Source: Helochares maculicollis
Lineage: Eukaryota > Arthropoda > Insecta > Coleoptera > Hydrophilidae
Assembly: GCA_033557835.1 (NCBI GenBank)
Contig: JAWQRO010000018.1
Span: 1-64,000, forward strand
Direction of reading: 5' to 3'
DNA: 64,000 bases
Shown piece after piece: positions 50,201-63,400 of this stretch. Made by a program: the position numbers and the translations under genes. How positions within the stretch are numbered: position 1 is the stretch's first letter; every line of letters starts with the position of its first letter. Below the pieces are notes generated by a model that saw only the letters and a program-made list of their open reading frames with translations, ran no database searches and was not told the DNA's origin.

Positions 50201-53200
50201 TACTTCCTCCTCCTCATCGTCTTCTTCTTCCTCCTCTTCATCCTCCTCATCGTCATCATCTTCATCATCCGGTTCATCACCTAACCAACCTCTGCATGTA
50301 GCAGCTTCACAAAAACATTTTTGGGCCTCCTTTCCATACCGTTGGAACTGATAATCAAATGTTATTTCTTCACCAGCTAATATCATCCTTTTACTGAAAA
50401 AACCAATACGCAACTCTCCATTCACAGTCCATTTTTGAGTTTCAGCATTCGGTTCACAAGAATGATTGATGAATCTTGAAATATTTCCTTTATGAGTAGC
50501 ATCTATGACTGCATCACTTCGCAGAGACATAAAATAATAGTGTTGGTTTTTGTCTTTCGAGTATTCTGTAGCTCGTGTTTCAAACTCATCAGGATCCAAA
50601 ACTTCACCAACATATTCTAATATAAATTCCCCAAACGGGATATTAGCGGAAGCTCGTATTCCAAGCCCCTTTTTGTCGGTATTGAAAACCTCACAAGGTG
50701 CAAATTGAGCTTTCTGGAAGCGCTTGTTTGTACACCTATCTCCAACCGTACATAAATTTCCGCACTCTATCATTAGCAACCGATTTAAACAGTCATCTCC
50801 ACACCCAAATTCCCCTCTGTCAGTTTCTTCCAGAGTAAGGAAACAGTCGCAAGTCATTTTCTTAGCTTCCTTGCAGCTTACTCGTTCTGTCAAATAAATA
50901 TTTTCTTTCAAGTGTATAAACTGTTTGAGCCTCTTTTGTACCTCCTCATCATTTGCAGCCTTTTCTTTCTCACTGAGGATGGCACATACTTGATTGGATA
51001 ACGGCAATATCTGGGCAGTTTCCATGCTTAATGGAGAATTGCATTTCGAGACACTCGGTGAGCTTGTCATCTCCAATTCGCTGGACCTGCGCCATCGTGA
51101 TTTTACTTTGACTGGCTTATGGTCTGAGTCACTGCCAGTTGAAGGAGTAGCAAAATTAGGTGAATCTTGAGAAGGCGACGATTTTTCATAATCAAGTCCC
51201 TGTTGACTATCTGTATCAACTTCTGGTGGTCTTTTGCTTGAACCTTCATTGCTGGACTTAACTAAACCATGACCTTTTGACTTTTGCTTAAGGACGTTTA
51301 TTGATTTAATCCTACTAGATCGCCTTACAGAGTTTTCAGAATTGGTAGAGCTCTCACTGGCATCAGAATTTTGCTTCTCCAAAATTTTCTTAGGAGATTC
51401 ACTTTTTCCTCTTGGTTTGGTGCCCTTTCTGCTTTTGCTGCTACTTCTGCTTGATTTAGGTTTTGCTTTAGAATCACTTGACTTTTCTGTTTTCTTCTTA
51501 TCGCTAGACTGCTCCAGAGATGTCTCTGCTTTGCTTGCTGCTTCCGCTCTACTTTCTGCCTTTTTCTGTGCTAGAAGTAGGTCCTCTTTCGCTTCGCGTA
51601 TTTGTTTTTCTACATTAGCAATTTCTTCTGCAATTATTGCTAATCCACCACCAATTGCCAAACCCTTTTTTGTCTGTATCATTGTAGTGCTTTCTGTTTC
51701 CATGGTCATACTTGTAACTTGAATTTGCTTGCTTTCTGCTTCCGACATTGTTCTTTCAACCGACAATGAATTATTTTCCATAGACTCATCATCTCCTAAG
51801 AAAGTAGCATTTTCTTCCAAAAATGCAGGATCTGTTTCAGAAAATCTGTTCTCTTCATTCAGAAGAGTATTTTCTTTAACTAACGTGGCATTTTCTTTTG
51901 ACATGGACTCATTTTCTTCTGTTAAGGAAACATTTTCATCTCCTGTGACATTCTCATTTATATTTTCATTTTCCTCTGCTAAAGTAAAATTTTCTTCTAC
52001 TAAGCTGGAATTGTCTTCTACCAAAGTAGAAATTCCTTCTATTGTTTCATCCATTGACATAGAATTATCATCAGTCACCATGCTTGTTACTTCTTCAATC
52101 AAAGGCGATTTTTCTTCAGAAGATTCCGAATTTTCATCAGATAAGACTACGGTGCCTTTACACAAAATATTTTTTTCTGGGGATGTAATGTTTGCTTCTA
52201 GTTTTTCCTCCGGAATGAACTTTTTAGTTGCCATCTCATTTTCTTCCAAAATATTTCTCCTAGTCGAAGTGCTTTCACCTGTAAAAATATTTTCTGTGGG
52301 TAATATAATTTTTTTTATCAGTTGAACATCTATTTCTTCTCCAAATAAAATATTTTTTGCTTCTACTTCTTGATCTTCATATGTTGATTGTTCCTCGGTC
52401 ATTACAACATCTTCATCAAACAAAATTTCTTTTGGCATTATATCAGGTTTTTCTACTGACTTCTTTTCATTAGTCAAGTCATTTTCTGCAGCTACTGCAC
52501 AATTTCCTTCTCTCAATGTGGCATTTCCTTCTATTAAATTAGCGTTTTCTTCAGCGAAATTGACATTTTCTTTTGTCAACATGTCATTTTCGCCAACCAA
52601 AGTAGCACTTCTTTTTTGCAATAATACATTTGTTTGTTCCAAATTTTCTTCTGGGAATGAATTACTTTCAGGCTCTAACGCAATGGTTTCTGCTTCTGCA
52701 CTCCCTTCCTCTTCTTTAAACAGAATATTCTGTTGATCTTGTGAATCATTTTCTACTAGAAAAACAATGCTTTTTCCATCTAATGAGCTGGCCTCTTCTT
52801 GATTATTGGTATCAGTTGAATTTGTATCATTGGATTGTAAAAAAATAGTATTTTCTACCAATATCATCTCATTTTCACCACCACTTAAATTTGAATTATC
52901 AGATAGGTTCACTGTGTTTTCTTCAGTTTGTATTTGTGTTAGATCTTCTGAACTGCCTACAGTCGCATCTTCAACCTGTACCAAAAACATAATAGTTCAA
53001 CAACAACAACAAAAAATGATTGTGTAACTTACTACTTCAATTCCCATTGTGCCATCGTCACAAATGACCTCCTCTGAAATACATTCCATTGGGAATTCTT
53101 CTTCTAGCGTCTCCACCGCATATACTTTTTCTTGGGAGCCTTGACTATCATCATTTAAAATGATGCCTTCTACATTTTCATCATATGAAACTTCCATAAG

Positions 53201-55513
53201 TGAATCTTGAGAATCTTCAGTTTCTGCCGAATCAGGCTGTACAACCATAGAAGAAAGCTGTTCAGTTATTTGTCCTGTCGCAACATCATCATCACCTGAT
53301 AATATTTCTTCTTGTTCCTTTATCATAATTTCATCTTGTATTGGCATCGTTTCTTCTTGTTCTTTTTTACCCATTATTTGTTCTGCATTCATTTCTTTAT
53401 GTTTTGCATCAATTTCTTCTTGATCGGTGATGTTTATTTGGTTTGATTCCTTTACAATTTGCTCTGTTGGTACCATTTCTTTTAGATTGGAAGGAGCTAT
53501 TTCTTCTGTTTCAGGGAGCATTTCATCGGAATCAGAAGGAACAATTTCTTCCGAATGTAAGGAGACTATTTCTACTGGTTCAGAAGGAACCATTTCTTCT
53601 GAGTCAGAAGAAAGCCTTCCTTCTAGAGTATTGAGATTTATTTCTTCTGATCCTGCTGTTTCCACTTGTTCTTTTTGTAATACTTCTACTAAATTGTATT
53701 CTTGTGCTTCTTCGTCCATTTCCTAAACAAATTGAAGGTTCATAACAAAATAGATATTTTTGTCAAATTTGGAATACAACAAATGAATGTCAGTTATACT
53801 CAATCTTACTAGGAGTGGATTTAATTTTATAAAACTGAAATTACATATCTTAATTTACAATTAATATAGTGTATAATGTAAAAGTCATATGGAAGGTAAT
53901 GGCATATTATTTTTCTCTAAGAAAACGACAGCAATGGTTGCCAAAAAAACATTTGTAATATATTGGGGCATAATGTGGTTAGTCCTAAGTATCAGAGGTG
54001 GTTTTCAATATCAACTGGGAGATATAAATTTTAAAAATAATCCTAGATGTGGAAACCTGACTAAAGTTAATGACACCAATACTAACTAGTAAAACATAAA
54101 AACAATCAAACTCATTTTAAAAACTTGAAACACACTAGAACATTCATAGCCAAATATTCAAAGGGCACAATGAATAAACTTCTGTGATCGAGTGAACACA
54201 CGTGAAGAACTAACAAATACAACATCCAGCCCTAAGATTATTTTAACAAGACAAAATTCTCCTTAAATTTGGAGAAACAATTAGTTCACAACTTGCATGT
54301 GAACTCATTTATCGTCGAAATAAAAGAAAAAGGGCAATTTTAAAGGAAAAAATTTCTCTATGATGAGAAAAAAGGAATAAATAAATATTTTAAATCAAAG
54401 CCTATTACTTTTCAAAACTTTATCAAACCCTTACCAGAAGAACAGAATGTCAGAAAATAAAGGAAAGTATATTGTAATTAAACTTGTAACATAAAGATAT
54501 TATGAACTAAATTCATCAGAAAGAAATTTAAACCAAATTAAATTTAAAATTCAGTAAATGATTTGAACCATGATGTTCAAATTGTTTTTTTTTCATAGAA
54601 AACTTGTTTAATATAAACATTTGATATAGCTACCATGTAAAGATAGCAACATTGAATTTAGTTTAAAAAAGAAAAAAATGCACCGCATGTTTGAACTTGA
54701 ATTGAAAGTTACATTTAATTTTTTTTTTATATAAATGGATCAATTTTTGCATGAGATTTACATAATTACAATAATACAAAAACAACTAAAAGTATGGGCA
54801 GTTCTATAAAGTATGGAAAATATTGCAGAAAATAAATAAATTTCTTTTAACAAAAACTTATTTTTCTCATAATAAAGGTAATATTGTACTTTATAAATAC
54901 TTACTTGCATTTCAATTTTATCACCTTCACTTTCGTCAGATATTTCATCTGCGTCCTCTTGCAAATCAGATTTCTCTCTGTCAGGTGGTTTATCAACCAA
55001 ATATCGAAACTTGCCAAATTTCTTATGCACATTAACCGGCTTGTTTAGTTCAATCTCATCCTGAACATTTTCTTCGGCTTCAGGAGCAATACTTTCTGAA
55101 GAACTGCAACTTTTATCTTTAGAAGTTTGTCTCCTAGTCCTTCCACGAGTCTGATGCTCTTCTACGAGTTTGTTTGCTACAAGTTGAGCTGATAAAACTT
55201 TAGTTGAAAATAATTTTGCTGTTTCAGCTTTGATTGTTGCACCTTTAGTTACTATAGTTTTGGCTGGCTCAACTTTGGCCAGTACAGTTTTGCTTGATTC
55301 TGCTTTCGTGTCAACTCTCCCTTTTGCATTTTTAACTCCCTTACTTCTGCTTCTGGTGCCTGGAGGAGTTATAACGGATTGTGATTTAGATTTTATTGCT
55401 TTTGGAACAGGACTTGTGTCTTTTTTGGAACGCAATGATGTTCGATTGGCGCGTGTAGACCTGGTTGTTGGCCCTGGAGTTACTGTTGTAGCCAACTTCT
55501 TTTTAGGTGGCAT
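41222..55513 (-). CDS. Set2: Histone H3 lysine-36 methyltransferase Set2/SETD2
   Basis: Eight exons with consensus splice sites and consistent phases: 55513-54905, 53722-53033, 52975-48990, 47481-46608, 46219-46069, 45981-45665, 41840-41490 and 41380-41222. Together they give 2378 aa (human SETD2 about 2560). The N-terminal half is disordered and rich in Glu/Asn. Then come AWS (CKEAKKMTCDCF, near 1125-1180), SET (about 1190-1310, with FINHSCEPNA and FDYQF), post-SET (CFCEAATCRGWLG, near 1325) and a long acidic stretch. A WW domain (PPKWKSAKDMYGRPYYYH to QWEPP, near 2065-2095) and a C-terminal SRI domain (NPYRKSDC..GRITSTEDFK, about 2275-2350) follow. The enzyme trimethylates H3K36 in transcribed chromatin, and SRI binds the phosphorylated tail of RNA polymerase II. 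The sixth intron (3.8 kb) carries a mariner. Confidence 0.96.
42959..44205 (-). mobile_element. Mariner element in Set2 intron 6
   Basis: Inverted repeats of about 27 bp bound the copy. The left end reads CCAGGTGAGTAAGTTCAAAA and the complement of the right end reads CCAGGTGCGCAAGTTTAATA; flanking TA at 42957-42958 and 44206-44207 fits the target duplication. It lies in the same orientation as the host gene, wholly inside the intron. Confidence 0.88.
43070..44060 (-). pseudogene. Mariner transposase pseudogene (Set2 intron)
   Basis: The minus strand reads, across frameshifts, an N-terminus (FEPSKEHLRHVMFFLFN), a second helix-turn-helix (MAEQLNVTQQAISDRLRAMG with KWVPHKLNNRQ), and a C-terminal block with the second and third catalytic Asp (LKHDNAPAHSAKVV, PPYSPDLAPSDYHLF). 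The motif around the first catalytic Asp is disrupted near 43590. The copy is therefore dead, though its ends are well preserved. It differs from the intact mariner at 30.5 kb and belongs to another subgroup. Confidence 0.8.
46690..46835 (-). repeat. 27-bp coding minisatellite in Set2 exon 4
   Basis: About five tandem copies of a 27-bp unit encode the nonapeptide SHMPTPPGV with small changes (one copy MATPTGV, one MHTPPSV). The copy number keeps the frame. It lies in the proline-rich linker before the WW domain. Confidence 0.85.
47482..48989 (-). other. Set2 intron 3
   Basis: AT-rich, 1.5 kb, no recognised gene or transposon inside. It splits a Lys codon (phase 2). Confidence 0.8.
53723..54904 (-). 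other. Set2 intron 1
   Basis: 1.2 kb and AT-rich. No exon or mobile element was recognised inside it. Confidence 0.75.
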
Positions 55514-57664
55514 ATTAAAGTTCTATGAGCAAAATGTGGCTTTATAAACAACATATTAGTCCATCATGGTGCGAATTACGTACATAAGTACAAAGATTAT
55601 TCTATAGAGTACAATTAAAACTGTATTGCTCAGATAATCAGGTTTTGGGCATGTTATACCAATAACTGTCTGGTATTTTATAGTTTGCTAATAAAAATAA
55701 ATTTAAAATTAGTATTACAATTATTTACTTTTATTTGGATTTTAGGTTTGTTACTTATAGTTGTATTTTGTGTTCCAGTTATAATTATAATAAGAAACAT
55801 TTCTTTTTATTGTTTTGCTAATGCAACTGTTTGACCGCTAGTTCTTCAATAGTTCAAAAGTTTAAAAATTTATCAGAAAGAGCTTTTCCTCGAGTCGCAT
55901 GAATTTTTTTAAACCTTTGCTTTAGGAACTAAAAATATGAAGAGAATCTTAAAAGTGGGAAACGAAACTTTCAAGGCCTATTATTAAAAAAACTGATTCT
56001 CTTAAGGAGATGGTTAAAAGTGTGGAATAAATCAAAGGTTTTATACTTCTGCTCTGAAGCTTACAAATCTCCTTTAAAGAAAGTTTATAGAAGTGAATAT
56101 TTCTGTGCGTCTGATTCATAGACTAATTCTTTTAAAAGATTATGAAAGATGATTACATTAAGAACTTTTTATGCCTGATTTAAAAAGCATAGTTCTAAAG
56201 ATTGTGGAACAGATATTTCAGAATTATATAGTGGAAGATTTATTGGCATGGATGATACCTCTCTTTGAAGGGACAAGGAGGCCATTTTGAGCAGACAAAA
56301 TGGTGGAAACGCAATATTGAAAATTCTAATTAATGTTAAAATAAATTAATTCTGGTCCTTGGCCTTATAAAAATTCCAAACTCAGAAAAAACAATATACA
56401 AATATATTTCCAGCTTCTTACAGAGCATTCTAACCTGCAAACAAATGCAGTACGACATCCGATACTCTAGCCAACAAAACAGTTTAACGGTTTCTACATA
56501 TCATTTGCACTTTGTGTCGTATGGCATTTACGCCGTTTATGAATTCTACTAAAAACACATCCACAGTAGCGATAATAAAAAATGTATACTACAAAACGAC
56601 ATTTTGATTATGAGCAAATATTAAGCATTATTTATAGCTACATTTTTGGTTTCAGTTACCACAAATTACATCAATTTTCTATTTATCTAGCTCAGCACGG
56701 AGTTTTATACTTACAAAGATGTTAATTTTATTACAGAAATTTATTAATCGTCAATTGGGTCGGGGCCGCTTATGCACCCGCAATACACAAGAATATAATG
56801 TCCTCTCTTAACATAAAATTTCGACTTTTTAACCTGAAACTTTTAATATTCTAATTTATAATCTTACCTAGCTCCAAGACAATGTCGGGGTTTCCGCAAT
56901 TCTCTTCGAAATGTAGCTTTTGAGCTAATTCCAGTTTTCTGATTGCATTTTACTGCTTATATGCGGTGTTTAGACATAGAGCTACCAACTGCTTAAAATA
57001 GAAATTGTCAAATAATTATATTTTAATTTATTAATATGGTATTTAAATTATAAATTAATGGTATATACTTTACTCAAATTATTATTGGTTATTGTTTGTT
57101 CATTTATTGCTCCATTGCTAAGGAGGCAACTTTTGGCTTGAATTATATATGTCTTACACGTTGTGGCTAAAGCTACTGACAGGAAAGTTCAACCACTATT
57201 GCAAGTCAAGTCATACACGAGGTTACTAACAAAGTGGCATTAAAACAATATCACTATAAATTTTATTTTATTTTTCAAACATTGTGTTGTTTTTATTTTT
57301 AGCTAAATTAAATATTAGCACTACAAATAACGCTCAAGATATTTATATGGCCCTCGATATATGGACAAAATAATTGCTTAGCGTTCAATGAAATTATAAG
57401 CATCATTGATAGACATTTTCCATTTTAAGAAATAAAATGATAATGTAATTTACAATTTTATGCTTTTATAATCCAATCTAATAGTAATTCCATTTATGCC
57501 TTGACTATGAAATAAAATTTGTACATTGTCCAAAAGTGATGTTAAATATTAAGATCTAAGCTTAAATACAAAGTGATAGCAAAGTCACCTTAACCACGAT
57601 CACATGTATCCACTTCAATAAAATATCAGATTTGAATCCTCACATATTAATTAATTATATACAA
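55514..57664. promoter_or_regulatory. Divergent intergenic region between Set2 and mRpL3
   Basis: The 2.15-kb region between two start codons facing apart must contain both promoters. No core motif stands out and no further gene is supported. Confidence 0.4.
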
Positions 57665-59081
57665 ATGGCTTTTACTCTCAGAACAATTGTAAATCAAACA
57701 TGCATGAAAAATTTAGAAGAAAAATTCCTAATGCTGTCGTAAGTATTTGAAAATTTAAAATAAAACTTGCAATTACATAACCTCATTTCTAGAGTAACTG
57801 CGGCTAGCTGCAATCAAATAAGGCACAAAGGGATATTACCGAGGCCCACCTTAAGAAATCCTACTTGGTTCACGAAAAAAACTCGAGTGGTAATTACTTT
57901 AGGTACCAACCAATACAAATTAATCCTTACAGTTAAATTTTGTAGCTCCACAACGAGAACATTACACCTGAAAATTCTGAATTTATTAAAGAAGTAGTTC
58001 AAGATAGGTACGCTCAAGCGGATACTCAATTAAACATCAGTGCGAATGCTGTCGAATGGAATTCAAAAATAAAACGCTCAGGGGTGATTGCCCGAAAAAT
58101 TGGAATCTATCCCCTGTGGCTAAAAAATGGACAGAAAATTTCAACGACTCTCTTACAAGTTCTTGATAACCATGTAATTAAATACAGTACTCCAGAAGAT
58201 TATGAACCAGCTCGCAAAGGAGTATTAAGGATCAAAAATAAAAGGGGCTGTCTGTTAATCGGGGCTGAAGCTACTGACCCTACATTGTTAACCAAAGAGT
58301 ATTGTGGCTTATTCCAAGACTCGGGAGTCATTCCTAAAAAAATTCTAGCTCGATTTTTTGTTAGTCCTGAGGCTGCGCTACCTGTTGGTACCCCTTTAAA
58401 TGCTTTGCATTTCCAAGTGGGGAACTATGTAGATGTTAGAGGAAAAACGTAAGCTTTCCTTTCTTCAATTGAGCATGTTCATTACAAAGCCTTTCATTTC
58501 TGTAATTGTGTATAATTATCCTTTAAAAAATCGTGGCTGTCTTTATTCCGCATGAAAGGAAAATAACGAAAACATCATACAAACTGTTTTGTAGACAAAC
58601 CTCCTGTTTTTGTTAGGTATACAAACTAGTAAATTTATTAAACCTTTTTATTTGCAGCATTGACAGAGGATTTCAGGGAGTTATAAAAAGGCATGGATTC
58701 AAAGGAATGCCTGCTTCACATGGTGTCACAAAAACCCATCGCAGGGGTGGCAACATAGGTGGTGGTGGTGAAAAAGGTAGAGTTTGGCCAGGAACTAAAA
58801 TGCCTGGTCACATGGGAAACCGATATAGGATTTTGAAAGGTCTAAAAATCTGGCGAATTAATACAAAATATAATGTGCTTTATGTGTCAGGACAGGGTAT
58901 AGCAGGTGCAACGAACTCCATAGTCACCATTTATGACACTGTGCTACCTCTACGACAACCCACAAAACCCCTGCCTGTACCTACTTTATTATCAACAGAT
59001 AATATTGATATTACCGAGGATATTTACGATGAGCAAGTGCATAGATTTGATGATCCTACCATTACATTTAATGAGGAATAG
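57665..59081 (+). CDS. mRpL3: Mitochondrial ribosomal protein L3 (uL3m)
   Basis: Four exons: 57665-57738, 57793-57889, 57946-58448 and 58658-59081. All have GT-AG borders and matching phases, giving 365 aa (human MRPL3 is 348). The first exon and the start of the second give a basic, mitochondrial-import-like N-terminus (MAFTLRTIVNQTCMKN). The third holds KKTRV-LHNENITPENSEFI across its join and GIYPLWLKNGQKISTTLLQV. The fourth carries the uL3 signature (RGFQGVIKRHGFKGMPASHG, then HRRGGNIG and PGTKMPGHMG). The protein is a core part of the large mitochondrial ribosomal subunit near the peptidyl transferase centre. It converges with TMCO1, with only about 225 bases between stop codons. Confidence 0.95.
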
Positions 59082-59133
59082 TATACAGACTTTCTAATTG
59101 TAACATAGGTTGTAAAAAACTTTTGAAATATAA

Positions 59134-59139
59134 AATAAA
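59134..59139 (+). terminator. Poly(A) signal of mRpL3
   Basis: AATAAA about 53 bases after the mRpL3 stop codon. Confidence 0.6.
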
Positions 59140-59239
59140 ATAACCAATCATATTTAATTTAGAAAGATTAATAAATGTAGGGTAAAGAAACTTATTGATG
59201 TGTGTGTATGTATAATACAATTTATTCCAACATGAGCAA

Positions 59240-59245
59240 TTTATT
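59240..59245 (-). terminator. Poly(A) signal of TMCO1
   Basis: AATAAA on the minus strand about 63 bases after the TMCO1 stop. A second copy lies at 59221-59226. Confidence 0.55.
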
Positions 59246-59307
59246 TACAGTAATGGATTATAATGAATTATAAGTTACAAAGGGTAAAGAATTATTCAAA
59301 AGACGAC

Positions 59308-59976
59308 TTATTTAAATTGTCCTGAGTTAGGTCCAAGCAAACCATTTCCTTGCTTAGAAGCAGCTCTTGAAGGTGCAAACCCAAGTAGTTTTTGAATGTT
59401 TTGTCTTATCGACATTGTACATAATATATACAGGAAGATAAATGAGCATTCAGTGTAATCATCTCCAGGCAAGTTCCTATGGCTTAACCCTTGAATCCAA
59501 GTGAGAGGTACAAATGGTAATCTAGCTACAACTCTCCCATCGAAAATGCTGTTGAACATACTTAGTAACGCCGTAAACGCAAAACCAATGGCAAACATAG
59601 ACTTCATTTTAACTAATGATAAGTCTCGGTTGTTATTTTTCAGCCGTTCCTCCTCCCTTTCAATTTTTTTCTTGTGCTGTTTATCCAGTGAATCCCCATG
59701 AGCTTCTTTTCGTTTCTCAACTGGAATTAACATTGCTTGTTACTAATTAATTCGTCTACATTTTACACTCATGTTGTCTATTGACTAGTATCATAACTCG
59801 GCACGTGTATTTGAAACTATAAATTTAATTAACTTACGTCTTTTACTCTGTTTTTCCACCTCAGTTTTCAATTTTTGATACTTTTCTGTTCTATATACCA
59901 ATAACCATGTAAGCCCCTCTCCCAAAAAAGCTGTACATATTGATATAAATACAATAAGCAACGTGTCTGCCCACAT
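59308..59976 (-). CDS. Tmco1: TMCO1, ER calcium-load-activated channel / translocon subunit
   Basis: Two exons, 59976-59838 (donor GTAAGT) and 59720-59308 (acceptor AATTCCAG), give 183 aa, close to the 188 aa of the vertebrate protein. The order is an N-terminal membrane segment (ADTLLIVFISICTAFLGEGL), a charged coiled coil (EVEKQSKR, KKKIEREEERLKNNNRDLS), the MKSMFAIGFAFTALLSMFNS membrane segment, and FDGRVVARLPF. It ends with SFIFLYILCTMSIRQNIQKL and a C-terminal PSRAASKQGNG. TMCO1 belongs to the Oxa1 superfamily, acts in the ER multipass translocon and is also described as a calcium-load-activated channel. The start codon is 440 bases from the start of the divergently transcribed kinesin. 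Confidence 0.96.
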
Positions 59977-60415
59977 TTTAATTCAAAAATAATTTAATTA
60001 CCGACGAGTCTTTTACATCATCAATTAAGAAATGAATTTGTGAGGTTATGTTTTCACCAGATATGACAGCTCATCGGCATTCGAATTGGGGATTTTGGTT
60101 ACTACATTGAATCAGGGGCAACACTACCCAGGTGGTATTGATAGAGGTACCCTCTATGGACAAGACCAAGTGATTTCTCATGTTACCGCCTTTGCTCAAT
60201 CATCTGTCTTTGTTTATTTTACGTTTTGTTTTGTCTCTAGGGCATGAAAATAGTTGGCACCACTTACAGGTATCCGTTATTAACATCTGTAACTAAACAA
60301 TATTCAAATACGAAATAATACTATCAACAGTGTTCAATGTGAAGCAATTTTAAGTTTTGTATTTCAAGATCAACTCTTAACCATTTACTTTAAAGGTAAA
60401 GTACAATTTAAAGCG
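59977..60415. promoter_or_regulatory. Bidirectional promoter region of TMCO1 and the kinesin
   Basis: Only 439 bases separate the two divergent start codons, so the promoters are adjacent or shared. No TATA box is obvious. A splice-like AG before the kinesin start was not needed to open the frame. Confidence 0.5.
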
Positions 60416-63400
60416 ATGTCGATTCCAACTACTCCTAGGACGCCCTATGGAATATCCAAAAGATTGGGAAAAGAAAACCATCCTCCTCAAACCCCAGAAT
60501 GTTACAGACATGTTAGTGTAGAGACCCCTGGTTCCGCGAAACGAAGCAGCAGGGAAAATAAGGCGAGCAAATGTGATAAAGTCAGCAATTTACAAGTAGC
60601 TGTTCGAATAAGACCCATGAATATTCGAGAGCTTAGTTGCGTAGGAGTCTACAACATGGTCAACATCGACAAGGATAAAACTACAATAAGCATAAATACT
60701 AGCACTAATAATTTGGATCATATGTTCCAGTATGATCACGTATTTTGGTCTTGTGATGAAACAAGTCAAGATTATGATGGTCAAGAAGACGTTTACTTTG
60801 CAATAGGAGAGCCTTTACTTGATAATGCTTTTCGAGGATACAATGCTTGCTTATTTGCCTATGGTCAGACTGGATCAGGGAAGAGTTACAGCATGATGGG
60901 GCAAAATTTTGGAGATATCATCGACATTGATGTGAATGCAGGTAAGATTATATACATCTATTTAATTGCAATTTTAACAAATCTGTATCTTGTACCAATT
61001 AATATTCGGACTCGGTTTTACATTGGCCTCTATAGGGTTTCTTCTGTAAACTGCATACATTTGAACTAAACTCTGTTCAGAAACCAGTAGATAGTTTAAA
61101 TACTCTCTTTATATCTGATATACAGCCTGTTTCAGAATTAAGTTACAAAATTTAAAGGGATGTATATATAAGAAATAATAAGTGATAGGTTTATGTTTGC
61201 ATTTTGAGGCATAATTAGTAACTGAGATATTAATTACATGTACATGTTAAGAGCCACTGGCGGTATTCCCTAATACATTGTTGGTGGAAGACGGTCGAAT
61301 TTTTTTGCTATTTCAAAGAATTCCCTTCTTGTCTACACTTAATGCAGCTGGACTCGAACAGACGAAATAATAAAAAACCTTGTTGAAAAGGAATACAGAC
61401 ATGCGAAAAAAGTTAATAGTCTATTAAATTTCAATCGAAGAGGAAAAACAAGGAGCAAATGTGTGGTCAATTTTTAACTAATATTTTCATTTCAATGTAT
61501 TTTATTCATTATTTACGATTATGCTAGTTCGCTAAACTAGAAAGGTATAAGCTTTATTCAAAGAATGACGTTTTTGTTAACATGTAAATCTGTTAAATAC
61601 GAAATAAGAAAGAAATGTTCTTTTTATAGTGGCTAAAATCATATAAATGATTAAAGCGCTGACTAGGCTAGTTTAAAACCTACAAAAAAAAACAGCAGAA
61701 TAAATTACAACCATAGCGGGAAGAGAAGCTCCACTTGTTTACTAGGGATTTTATTTGATTCGATATGTTAAATGCAACGCCAGCTAATAAGGTATTCAAT
61801 TTATAACTATTTTACAATGTACTTAATTTGATATTTAACAATTTTTGCATTCTATGTATAATTATTATAGTTTATTTGAAGTTATTTACGTTCCCGGCCC
61901 CTCAAATCATTTGCCCCTTCTGTCGATATCTGTTAAACCGGGTCACAAATTTATTCTTGTGCATTGAATTTAAGTCACTTTAGATTTAAATGTAAAGAAG
62001 TAAAATAAATCCAATTTGTTATTAACAAACAGGTATTATTGCAATTTTGCACTGACTAATTTTCATTTTACAAATATAAATTAGTTTGTGATGCACAATT
62101 TAATTACCTTTCTTGGGGCGGAAAATGTTAACGTAAAGTGAAATTTTCGCATGGTCATGCACTGTCTTCTGCAACGGGCCTGAATATAATTTAACTTTAA
62201 TGATTGTTTATGTTCTTTTTTCTAATTCTATTTCATAAGGAAGATTTTGCAGTCAAGAACAAGTTTGTGATGTATGATGTAATCGTTTTACTTGCGGCAG
62301 AAGATGCGAAACAAACTTTTTTTGAGGTCACTTTCTGTTTTAAATGATTCGAAAAAATGCGGAGCTATAAAATTTGACTTCAATGATTGTTTATGTTCTT
62401 TTTCTGTTTCTTGTTTAATAAGGCCAGTTTTGTATTCATGAAAAAATTTAATCTCGAGGTTTTGAAAAATCTAACGATGTATTTGATTGTGATGCTATTA
62501 CTTTTATAGCAATAACGGTGCCGTTGTGTCTGCATAATATTCTTTAATCCAGCATGGTCTATTGGCATCATTTCAATTATGCCAGGAGTCCCAAATTAGC
62601 CAAATTTTTAACATTTTTATTTATACTTAGAAAATACCAGGTCATGGTTACATTGGAATTGTTACAGAACTAATTTCCAATATTTAACTCACACTGTAAG
62701 AATGCCAATGTTATGAAGACCTGGTATTTTCTAAGTATAAATAAAAAATTTGAAAATTTGGCATAATTGAAATGATGCCGTTAGACCATGTTGGATTAAA
62801 GAATAAGATGCAGGCACAACAGCACCTTAATCTCTATAAAAATATAATATCACAATCAAAACAAAACATTAGATCCATCATAATCACGAGATAAAATTAT
62901 TTCACGAACACAAAACCTTCCTAATATCACAGACAGAAAAAAAACATAAACAACCATTTAAGTAAAATTTAATTCAAGCACGTTGTTTTTTAAATTGGAG
63001 ATCGAACGTGACCTCTAAAGAATATCGCTTTATATTACCGCTGCAAGAAGAGTGGTTACATCATACATCACAAACTAAACAATAACTTTATTCTCGACAT
63101 TTTTTATCATTAAAATTCGATGGCTATTTAAATATCATGAACTACAGTCAATTTCTATCACAATTAATAGTACACATTCATGTTATTGCAATAACAGAAA
63201 AACATGCACCGCTCCTGTTGCGTCTGTGGTTGTAAATTTATTGCGCTTTGTGTTTTTTGATGAGCATCCATTATAAAGGCATTATTTTGAATTTTTACTT
63301 CACCCATTTTAATTTTATATCAAATCTCAGCATTCCCGTGTGATTCATCTGAATTCTTTCACCAGCATTGGTACTAATTTAGTAAAGCCCTTCAAAAATC

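Noticed and set aside
50031..50351. Serine-rich frame opposite Set2
   Set aside because: It is the complement of the Asp/Glu stretch after the post-SET motif. The other long frames opposite Set2 exon 3 are rejected for the same reason.
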